From Actinomycetota bacterium (GTDB lineage: Bacteria; Actinomycetota; Thermoleophilia; Gaiellales; Gaiellaceae), in contig VAXA01000042.1 in assembly GCA_005883365.1 (NCBI GenBank), forward strand, positions 1-9,709: 9,709 nucleotides of DNA, in the 5' to 3' direction. Below the pieces are notes generated by a model. It searched no databases. It saw only the letters and a program-made list of their open reading frames with translations, and was not told the DNA's origin. The position numbers were made by a program, and so were the translations under genes. This document shows, in pieces, positions 1 to 5,374 of the stretch; positions within the stretch are counted from its first letter, which is position 1; each line of letters opens with the position of its first letter.

Positions 1-9
1 CCACAACCA

Positions 10-218
10 GGCCAAAAGGCCGGAGGCTAAGACATCCGCGCAGCGGGGGCTTAGCCGTAGGCCGGACTGCGCTCGCGCCGGCCTCCGCCGCGCGCGAGCG
101 CACGAGGACGCCCTCTCGTCCAGAGCATCGAAAGCCAATAACAGCACGGAGCGTTCGCGAGACCGCGCTCTCGCGGACGCGGAGTTCCTCATCCCAGCGA
201 GCGAAGCGTCAGCTTCGC
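10..218. other. Intergenic stretch with a cluster of GC-rich hairpins
   Basis: No convincing gene is visible left of position 222. Several inverted repeats follow one another: GGCC-AAAA-GGCC at 10-21; GGCTAAG at 25-31 with CTTAGCC at 50-56; a perfect 11-bp stem pairing 68-78 with 92-102; an 11-bp stem pairing 151-161 with 170-180 with one T-G pair; and a perfect 7-bp stem pairing 201-207 with 212-218. None is followed by a T-run. The last hairpin begins 3 nt after the stop of the small minus-strand gene and might end its transcript. The group could be REP-like intergenic repeats, a structured RNA, or the end of a gene unit beyond the left edge. The inverted repeats are seen directly; any function is inference. 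Confidence 0.45.
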
Positions 219-221
219 GAG

Positions 222-395
222 CTATGCGGCAGCGTGAGCGAGCGCGCGCGGGACGAGGCGCGGCTGAGGCGGCGGTGCCAGCCGGCCGACGGACTCGACG
301 CGGAACGTCGGGCATATCGCCTCGCCGGGGAGAGCGCAAAGGCCGGCGCGCCGGAAATAGCAATCAGCGCACGTTGGTTTGGACCGTTTGCTCAT
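222..395 (-). CDS. Small Cys-rich protein, putative zinc-binding, 57 aa, function unknown
   Basis: Reading the minus strand from ATG at 395 gives 57 codons and a TAG at 224-222. The N-terminal half holds C9, C12, C20 and C28 (C-x2-C-x7-C-x7-C) in the context CADCYFRR, LCALPG and CPTFR, which looks like a compact zinc-binding module. The C-terminal half is Pro/Arg/Ala-rich and low in complexity. An SD-like AGAGG (405-401) sits 5 nt before the ATG, and a good promoter lies about 45 nt upstream, so this looks like a single-gene transcript. It is on the same strand as the icd-mdh operon but separated from it by a probable terminator. I cannot assign a named family or function. The Cys spacing, SD and promoter together make a real gene likely; zinc binding is inferred from the cysteines only. 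Confidence 0.72.
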   Translation of the reverse strand: MSKRSKPTCADCYFRRAGLCALPGEAICPTFRVESVGRLAPPPQPRLVPRALAHAAA

Positions 396-438
396 TTTCG
401 CCTCTGCTCTAGGAAGTCCAGGCCGCTTTCGAGGTGCG

Positions 439-466
439 ATGATAGGTGCAGAAACCGCAGAAGCAA
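439..466 (-). promoter_or_regulatory. Sigma-70-like promoter for the small Cys-rich gene
   Basis: On the minus strand a -35-like TTGCTT (466-461) and a -10-like TATCAT (444-439, 5 of 6 consensus bases) are separated by 16 nt. Transcription would start near 432, giving a leader of about 37 nt before the ATG at 395. It lies just downstream of the putative terminator at 481-506, as expected for an independent unit. The match is by eye only. Confidence 0.5.
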
Positions 467-480
467 GCGTTGTCGCCGAC

Positions 481-506
481 GAAAACTGACGAATTTCCGC
501 CAGTTT
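481..506 (-). terminator. Putative intrinsic terminator of the icd-to-protease operon
   Basis: About 24 nt after the protease stop codon, the minus-strand RNA can form a 9-bp stem (AAACUGGCG with CGUCAGUUU, one G-U pair) with a 6-nt loop. On the plus strand the same position is an A-C mismatch, so the stem is complete only in the minus-strand transcript. The following U-run is short, about four U including three in the stem, so termination may be weak. Confidence 0.5.
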
Positions 507-530
507 CGGACGGTAGGAAAAACGATCTTT

Positions 531-1544
531 CTACCCTGCTCGCGGCAGTGTTGCCAAGGCGCGCAACGCCTGCTTGAAGGTGCTGACCGGGATGACGCGA
601 AGATGCTTGGCGTATCGCCGCGCGAGCGTTGCGTTCTCTCCAGCCGGAACGAGGAGGACGTCGACGTCGGACTTGTGCGCGTCGACGACCTTCTGCCTCA
701 CGCCGCCGATCGGCGCCACGGCTCCGTTCAGCTCCATCTGTCCGGTCGCCGCGACCCGATATCCATGCGTCACGTCCCGCCCGAGCTTCTGCATCACCTC
801 GAGCGCGAAGGCGAGTCCGGCCGAGGGACCGCCGACTCCGCCGGCGTCGATCGAGACGCGGATCGGCAGCTTGAACGTCGCGGCCTGGTCGGGCGCGAAT
901 CCGACCAGCGCCTGGCCGGGCTCCTGCGGCACGGCGATCGTCCGGACGCGCACCGTGAGGATCCGGCCGCCCCGTCGGACTCGCAAGGCGACGATGGCAC
1001 CGGGCTTCACGCGTCCCAAAACGCTGTGCAGGGCAGCGATCGTCGGCGTGGCCGTTCTGTCGACCGCGACGATGATGTCCATCGGCTGGAGCTTGCAGGG
1101 TGCGTTCGTGCCGGCAATCAGCTGGGAAACGACGACCCCGGTCGGCTTGACGGCGACGTGGTAGCCGAGCTGACGTAAAGCGACTGTGGCGGCGACGCGC
1201 TGCGAGAACGCCATTTCCTGAAGTTGGGCCTGCAGCGCCTGCTGCGTGGTAGAGCACGGAGGGACGATCGCGTTGGCGGGCTCGAGCGTCCCGTTCGGGT
1301 GGATCCAGGGGAAGAGAGCCTCGAGCTCGCTCGCGTGCCGCTCGATCACGTCGAGGAAGTAGATCGATCCCGAGCCGCTCGGCGTGTGCGCGCCCTGGAC
1401 CTTCACGAGCGGCGCGACCGGGTGGGCCACGTCCGGGAGCAGGACGTACTGCCCGGAGGGCACGCTGAACAGGATCAAGATCGTCGCCAGCAAGAGGACG
1501 ACAATCCCGCCCGTGACACGCCAGGGAGTGAGGAGGCGTCTCAA
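531..1544 (-). CDS. Membrane-anchored PDZ/Lon-like Ser-Lys protease (YlbL type)
   Basis: A 337-aa protein with a short cytoplasmic N-terminus and one transmembrane segment at about 10-28, which should place the rest outside the membrane. A PDZ-like domain covers about 115-200 and a Lon-type proteolytic domain about 225-335. The probable catalytic Ser is S241 in GGPSAGL and the Lys is K285 in GGVRQK. Their spacing of 44 residues and the motifs match the Lon Ser-Lys dyad. There is no AAA+ ATPase domain, so ATP-independent processing of membrane or secreted proteins is the likely role; the substrate is unknown. The TTG start (1544) overlaps the TGA stop of the SDR gene by 4 nt, which supports coupling. 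It is the last gene of the operon. Family call is firm; the exact start is less so because no clear SD is visible. Confidence 0.88.
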   Translation of the reverse strand: MRRLLTPWRVTGGIVVLLLATILILFSVPSGQYVLLPDVAHPVAPLVKVQGAHTPSGSGSIYFLDVIERHASELEALFPWIHPNGTLEPANAIVPPCSTTQQALQAQLQEMAFSQRVAATVALRQLGYHVAVKPTGVVVSQLIAGTNAPCKLQPMDIIVAVDRTATPTIAALHSVLGRVKPGAIVALRVRRGGRILTVRVRTIAVPQEPGQALVGFAPDQAATFKLPIRVSIDAGGVGGPSAGLAFALEVMQKLGRDVTHGYRVAATGQMELNGAVAPIGGVRQKVVDAHKSDVDVLLVPAGENATLARRYAKHLRVIPVSTFKQALRALATLPRAG

Positions 1545-2284
1545 AACAGGAACCGCTTGAGCCCGCCGTCGACGACGAGGGTCTGGCCGGTGACGTAGCG
1601 GGCTCGCTCAGAGGCAAGGAAGCAGACGACGTCACCGAACTCGCGCGGCGTTCCCCAACGCCGCAGCGCTATCTCCTCCAGCTGCCCTTCGCTCGGGCCG
1701 TCGGGATAGAGCTCGTCGAGCCTCGCCGTCGCGATCCGTCCCGGCGCGACACAGTTGACCGTGATGCCCTGCGGTCCGACTTCCCGGCTGAGCGTCTTCA
1801 GCCAGCCCGTGAGTGCCGGGCGGAACGTGTTCGAGAGTGCGAGATGGGTGCTCGGCTCCTGGGCTGCGAGCGACGTGAGCGCGACGATCCGTCCGGCAGG
1901 GCTGCGCTCGAGATGCGGCAGGCAGAGGCGGACGAGCGTCACCGCCGGCCGCAGGAGGAGCCGGTAGGCCGATTCGAGCGACGTCTCGTCGGCATCCTGG
2001 GCGGTTCCGGGCGGCGGGCCACCGCCGTTCCAGACAAGGACGTCGAGGCCGCCGAAGCGGTCGACCGCGGTCGCTACCGCCCGCTCGAGGTCGGCATCCT
2101 CCCTCACGTCGCCGGCGATCGCGACACCGCCGAGCCGTTTCGCGTGCTCCTCGAGCTGCTCCTCGCGTCGGGCGAAGAGGACGACGTTCGCACCCTCCTC
2201 CGCCAGCGCCTCGGCGCTCGCCAGGCCGAGGCCCGACGACGCGCCGCAGACGAGCGCCGTGCGGCCGCTCAGTCCGAGATCCAC
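1541..2284 (-). CDS. SDR-fold protein lacking the canonical Tyr/Lys active site
   Basis: A 247-aa protein with the classical short-chain dehydrogenase/reductase layout: the NAD(P)-binding motif GASSGLG at 14-20, a D60 region typical of cofactor contacts, NGGG at 86-89 in place of NNAG, and the C-terminal VTGQTLVVDGG. S138 in LTSLA fits the catalytic Ser. However, the YxxxK motif is replaced: L148 stands where Tyr is expected and N152 (in LSN) where Lys is expected, followed by conserved-looking R155. I recall a subgroup of 3-oxoacyl-ACP-reductase-like SDRs with this LSN..R pattern, so this is probably a distinct subfamily and not decay. Reaction unknown. The GTG start (2284) overlaps the end of queF by 16 nt, with GGGGAG 11 nt upstream as a possible SD. 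Confidence 0.87.
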   Translation of the reverse strand: MDLGLSGRTALVCGASSGLGLASAEALAEEGANVVLFARREEQLEEHAKRLGGVAIAGDVREDADLERAVATAVDRFGGLDVLVWNGGGPPPGTAQDADETSLESAYRLLLRPAVTLVRLCLPHLERSPAGRIVALTSLAAQEPSTHLALSNTFRPALTGWLKTLSREVGPQGITVNCVAPGRIATARLDELYPDGPSEGQLEEIALRRWGTPREFGDVVCFLASERARYVTGQTLVVDGGLKRFLF

Positions 2285-2625
2285 GAATCCGGCAACTCCC
2301 CGGCGCTCGCGACCACGCGCGTCGTCATGCCGCCGCGGGCGGCGAACTCGCCCTCGACCTCGACGAAGCGCGGCGCGCCGTCGGCGACGAGCCGCTCGAG
2401 CACCTCGTTCACGACCTCCTCCTGCAGGATCTTCCGCTCGCGGAACGAGGTCAGGTAGTCGCGCAGCGACTTGAGCTCGAACAGCTTCTCGCCCGGGACG
2501 TAGCGGATCGTCAGCTCGCCGAAGTCGGGTGCGTCCGTGAGCGGGCAGATCGAGGTGAACTCCGGCGCGCCGAGCTCGACGAGGTAGTCGCGGCCCTGGA
2601 ACCGGTTCTCGAGCGTCTCGAGCAC
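2269..2625 (-). CDS. queF: NADPH-dependent 7-cyano-7-deazaguanine (preQ0) reductase
   Basis: This 118-aa protein matches the short, single-domain QueF of the T-fold family, which reduces preQ0 to preQ1 in queuosine tRNA-modification synthesis in the cytoplasm. Visible marks are PEFTSICP with the nucleophile C27 that forms a thioimide with the nitrile, D34 in DAPDFG, the substrate/cofactor motif ELKSLRDY at 50-57 close to the QueF consensus, LQEEVVN with the conserved Glu, and GEFAARGGM near the C-terminus. The GTG start (2625) directly follows the TGA of mdh with no gap, and no SD is visible, so reinitiation after mdh is likely. No other queuosine gene is in the window, so preQ0 or queuosine genes would have to be elsewhere. 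Family call is confident. Confidence 0.93.
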   Translation of the reverse strand: MLETLENRFQGRDYLVELGAPEFTSICPLTDAPDFGELTIRYVPGEKLFELKSLRDYLTSFRERKILQEEVVNEVLERLVADGAPRFVEVEGEFAARGGMTTRVVASAGELPDSWISD

Positions 2626-3552
2626 TCAGGTCGAGAGCACGCCGACGACGTCGCGCACGGCCTCGGCGCTCTGCTCGAGCGCCGCCTGCTCGTCGTCCGA
2701 GAGGTCGAGCTCGACGATCTCCTCGATCCCGCCGGCGCCGAGCTTCACCGGCACGCCGATGTAGAGGCCGTCGATCCCGTACTCACCGTCGAGGTACGCC
2801 GTGCAGGGGAGGACGCGCTTCTGGTCGAGGAGGATGGCGTCGACCATCTCCGCGACGGCCGCGCCTGGCGCGTACCAGGCGGAGGTGCCGAGCAGCTGCA
2901 CGATCTCGCCGCCGCCCTTGGCGGTGCGCTCGACCATCAGCCGGATGCGCTCCTCGGAGACGAGCTTCCGCAGCGGGACCCCGCCGACGGTCGCCGCCGA
3001 GACAACGGGCACCATCTGGTCGCCGTGGCCGCCGAGCACGAGCGCCTGCACGTCGCGGACGGAGGCGCCGGTCTCCCAGGCGATGAAGGTGCGGAAGCGC
3101 GCCGTGTCGAGGATCCCCGCTTGGCCGAACACATGCTCCTTCGCGAGTCCCGACACGCTCTTCGCGACGTGACACATCGCGTCGAGCGGGTTCGAGAGGA
3201 TGACGAGCGTGCAGTCGGGGCTCTGCGCGACAATCTGCTCGGTCACCGAGCCGACGATCTTCTCGTTCGTCGTCACGAGGTCGTCGCGTGACATGCCCGG
3301 CGAGCGCGGGAGGCCGGCGGTGATGACGACGACGTCGGAGCCGGCTGTCTCCTCGTACGAGTTCGTGCCGGTGATCCGCGGCTCGAAGCCGAGCACGGGG
3401 CCCATCTGGTTCAGGTCGAGCGCCTTGCCCTGCGGCAGCCCTTCCTTGATGTCCGTGAGGACGACGTCCGCGTAGTCGCGCGCGGCGAGGATGTGCGCGG
3501 CGGTCGCGCCTGTTGCGCCGGCGCCGACGATCGTGATCTTCCTTCTCATCAT
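2626..3552 (-). CDS. mdh: Malate dehydrogenase, LDH-like type
   Basis: A 308-aa NAD-dependent malate dehydrogenase, oxidising malate to oxaloacetate in the TCA cycle. The Rossmann motif GAGATG spans 10-15 and D34 at the end of the second strand indicates NAD over NADP. In [12 protein letters not shown]83 is the residue that separates malate from lactate dehydrogenases (Gln in LDH), with R89 as second substrate Arg. SNP at 120-122, D149, R152 and H176 in GGHGDQ complete the active site. The length and motifs fit the LDH-like MDH group found in Chloroflexus and many other bacteria. The ATG (3552) overlaps the icd stop as ATGA; AGAGG 8 nt upstream is a good SD. A second ATG follows at 3549. Co-transcription with icd fits joint control of TCA enzymes. 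Confidence 0.96.
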   Translation of the reverse strand: MMRRKITIVGAGATGATAAHILAARDYADVVLTDIKEGLPQGKALDLNQMGPVLGFEPRITGTNSYEETAGSDVVVITAGLPRSPGMSRDDLVTTNEKIVGSVTEQIVAQSPDCTLVILSNPLDAMCHVAKSVSGLAKEHVFGQAGILDTARFRTFIAWETGASVRDVQALVLGGHGDQMVPVVSAATVGGVPLRKLVSEERIRLMVERTAKGGGEIVQLLGTSAWYAPGAAVAEMVDAILLDQKRVLPCTAYLDGEYGIDGLYIGVPVKLGAGGIEEIVELDLSDDEQAALEQSAEAVRDVVGVLST

Positions 3553-4646
3553 GCCGGTACCTCTGCCTCCAATTTCTCGATGATCGCGTCCGCGACCTCG
3601 CTCGTGCCTACGGCCGTCGGGTCGTCGCGGTTCGGTTTCATGTCGTACGTGACGCTCCGCCCCTCCGCGATGACGGCGGCGATCGCCCGTTCGAGGCGGT
3701 CGGCCGCGCCGCGCTCGTCCAGGTGGCGGAGCATGAGGACGCCCGACAGCATCTCCGCAATCGGGTTGACCTTGTTCATCCCGGCGTACTTCGGCGCGGA
3801 GCCGTGCGTGGGCTCGAAGACCGCGACGGTCTCACCGTAGTTCCCGCCGGGGGCGACGCCGAGCCCGCCGATCATTCCCGCCGCAAGGTCGGAGAGGACG
3901 TCGCCGTAGAGGTTCGGCAGCACGAGCACGTCGTACTCCTCCGGCCGCTGCACGAGCTGCATGCACATGTTGTCCACGATCCGGTCGTCGAACTCGACGT
4001 CCGTATTCTCGGCCGCGACCTCGCGGGCCACGCGCAGCCAGAGCCCGTCGGTGAACTTCATGATGTTCGCCTTGTGCACGGCCGTCACCTTGCGGCGGCC
4101 GTTGCGGCGCGCGTAGTCGAACGCGAACTCGAAGATGCGGCGCGTGCCGGTGACGGAGATCGGCTTGATGGAGATGCCCGCGTCGCGGTGGCGCAGTTTC
4201 CCGCCCTTCGACTCGATCCAGCGGATGAGCTCCTCGGCGTCGGGCGTCCCCTGCTCGTATTCGATGCCTGCATAAAGGTCCTCGGTGTTCTCGCGCACGA
4301 TGATCAGGTCGACGTCGTCGAAGCGGCTGCGGACGCCGGGATAGCTCTTGCACGGCCGCACCTGCGCGTACAGGTCGAGCTCCTTGCGCAGCGCGACGTT
4401 GACGGAGCGGAAGCCGCCGCCGACGGGAGTCGTGATCGGCCCCTTCAGCGCGCACCCGGTCTCGCGGATCGCATCGAGGACGTCCGAGGGCAGCGGGTTG
4501 CCGCCGTGCCGCTCCATCACGTCCGCGCCCGCCCCGCGCACGTCCCAGTCCATCTTGGTGCCGGTCGCCTCGAGAACGCGCCGCGCCGCCTCTGTCAGCT
4601 CCGGCCCCGTGCCGTCGCCGGGGATGAGGACGGCCCTGTGCACCAC
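3549..4646 (-). CDS. icd: Isocitrate dehydrogenase, probably NADP-dependent
   Basis: A 365-aa member of the isocitrate/isopropylmalate dehydrogenase family; oxidatively decarboxylates isocitrate to 2-oxoglutarate. The S81-x-N83...R87 motif in the substrate loop, plus R97 and R118, marks isocitrate rather than isopropylmalate use. The catalytic Tyr (Y125 in [10 protein letters not shown]), the Lys in AVHKANIMK and the metal-binding Asp residues in NLYGDVLSD are present. The cofactor loop reads HGSAPKYAG followed by NKVNP: the Lys-Tyr pair and Val match the NADP-binding residues of E. coli Icd, whereas NAD enzymes usually have Asp-Ile there. The later Arg (E. coli R395) is Pro here, so NADP use is inference. 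Two adjacent GTG codons (4646, 4643) can start it; no SD is visible, but a -10-like TACGCT lies 7 nt upstream, suggesting a leaderless mRNA. First gene of the operon. Confidence 0.94.
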   Translation of the reverse strand: MVHRAVLIPGDGTGPELTEAARRVLEATGTKMDWDVRGAGADVMERHGGNPLPSDVLDAIRETGCALKGPITTPVGGGFRSVNVALRKELDLYAQVRPCKSYPGVRSRFDDVDLIIVRENTEDLYAGIEYEQGTPDAEELIRWIESKGGKLRHRDAGISIKPISVTGTRRIFEFAFDYARRNGRRKVTAVHKANIMKFTDGLWLRVAREVAAENTDVEFDDRIVDNMCMQLVQRPEEYDVLVLPNLYGDVLSDLAAGMIGGLGVAPGGNYGETVAVFEPTHGSAPKYAGMNKVNPIAEMLSGVLMLRHLDERGAADRLERAIAAVIAEGRSVTYDMKPNRDDPTAVGTSEVADAIIEKLEAEVPA

Positions 4647-4698
4647 GGGCGCGAGCGTAGCTGAGCGGTTTCCGGAGGCGCGCCGTTAGGCTCCTGAG
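4647..4698. promoter_or_regulatory. Divergent promoter region, possibly two leaderless starts
   Basis: This 52-bp gap separates icd (minus) from the HEAT-like gene (plus). Neither start has a usable SD. On the minus strand TACGCT (4659-4654) ends 7 nt before the icd GTG. On the plus strand TAGGCT (4687-4692) ends 6 nt before the GTG at 4699. Both fit the TANNNT -10 pattern of actinobacterial leaderless genes, where transcription starts at the first base of the start codon. No strong -35 boxes are visible. Confidence 0.4.
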
Positions 4699-5202
4699 GT
4701 GACCCTGGCAGAGGCAGCGGCGCGCGCGGACGAGCTCGCGGAGAGCGGGGCCGCGCAAGACCTCGCCGCGTTACGAGCCGAGTGGGACGACGAGCTCGAG
4801 GCGGCCGCTCGCAGCGCCGACTTCCGCGAGCGGGCGCTCGCCTTCCGCGCAATCGGCCTGTTCCGCTGGCGCGCGAAGGAGGAGCTGCTGCGGCGCGGCC
4901 TCGACGATGGGAGCCCGGCGGCGCGTGGCTCCGCGCTCCTCTCGCTCGAGCTCCTCTCGCGCGACCACCCGAGCACGGTCAACTCCGTCCGGCCGCTTCT
5001 GCACAAGATGGTCGCCGACGAAGATGAGAATTCCGCGGTGCGCAGACTCGCCGTGATGGCGCTGAAAAACGGCTCCGCACAACGCGAGACGGTTGTGCTG
5101 CTCGAAGGGCTCGCCACGGACGACGACGCGGACGGCGATCTGCGCCGCGCGGCCGGGAGCGTCGCGCAGGCGCTGAAGCAGAAGGCTCAGGAAAAGCGCT
5201 AG
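4699..5202 (+). CDS. HEAT-like repeat protein, 167 aa
   Basis: An all-helical protein of about 167 aa, rich in Ala, Glu and Arg, with HEAT/ARM-like helix pairs at roughly 40-70, 71-105, 106-140 and 141-165. Each unit contains the recurring pattern of a conserved Arg/Ala run and a hydrophobic helix (for example RRLAVMALKNG at 115-125). The N-terminal 40 residues are a charged helix. There is no signal peptide or membrane segment, so it is likely cytoplasmic and probably a protein-protein interaction module; partner unknown. It starts with GTG (4699) behind a -10-like TAGGCT and with no SD, suggesting leaderless expression. It converges with the small zinc-ribbon gene, their stop regions overlapping by 4 nt at 5199-5202. 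Repeat-fold call is moderate; function unknown. Confidence 0.8.
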   Translation: MTLAEAAARADELAESGAAQDLAALRAEWDDELEAAARSADFRERALAFRAIGLFRWRAKEELLRRGLDDGSPAARGSALLSLELLSRDHPSTVNSVRPLLHKMVADEDENSAVRRLAVMALKNGSAQRETVVLLEGLATDDDADGDLRRAAGSVAQALKQKAQEKR

Positions 5203-5372
5203 CCCGCGCAGCTGGTGCAGACGCGTGCCTGGATCTCCCGGCCGCAAGAAGGGCAGATGCGCCGGCGCCGGCGGCGTTCGAGCGCGCTCTTCTGGAGTCC
5301 CGCGACCGTCATGAGCCACGCGGCCCCGAGTGTGGTGGCGCCGGCGATTGCGACATGTGGGTCGAGGTGCAT
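5199..5372 (-). CDS. Small membrane protein with C-terminal zinc ribbon, 57 aa
   Basis: Minus-strand ATG at 5372 gives 57 codons ending in TAG at 5201-5199. The N-terminal part (about 6-26) is hydrophobic and could form one membrane segment. It is followed by a very basic stretch, R33-R38, and then a zinc ribbon C40-P-S-C43 and C52-T-S-C55 (C-x2-C-x8-C-x2-C). The run of six Arg would keep the ribbon on the cytoplasmic side. The start lies 2 nt after the xer stop, with a clear SD (AGGAAG) 5 nt before the ATG, so it is probably translationally coupled to xer. Its stop overlaps that of the convergent HEAT-like gene. Function unknown; regulatory or nucleic-acid-binding roles are possible but unsupported. 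Confidence 0.82.
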   Translation of the reverse strand: MHLDPHVAIAGATTLGAAWLMTVAGLQKSALERRRRRRICPSCGREIQARVCTSCAG

Positions 5373-5374
5373 TG

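Noticed and set aside
1..192. Minus-strand frame open from ATG 192 to the left edge
   Set aside because: No SD, Arg/Ala/Ser-rich translation, and it runs through perfect hairpins; not enough support for coding.
234..1178. 314-codon plus-strand open frame
   Set aside because: Arg/Asp-rich translation with no recognisable domain; it is antisense to the small Cys-rich gene and the PDZ/Lon-like protease gene, both of which are clearly coding.
409..1635. 408-codon minus-strand open frame
   Set aside because: It overlaps the protease and SDR genes in another frame and gives a Pro/Arg-rich low-complexity product typical of GC-rich shadow frames.
3723..4664. 313-codon plus-strand open frame opposite icd
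   Set aside because: Antisense shadow of a strongly conserved enzyme gene; no domain seen.
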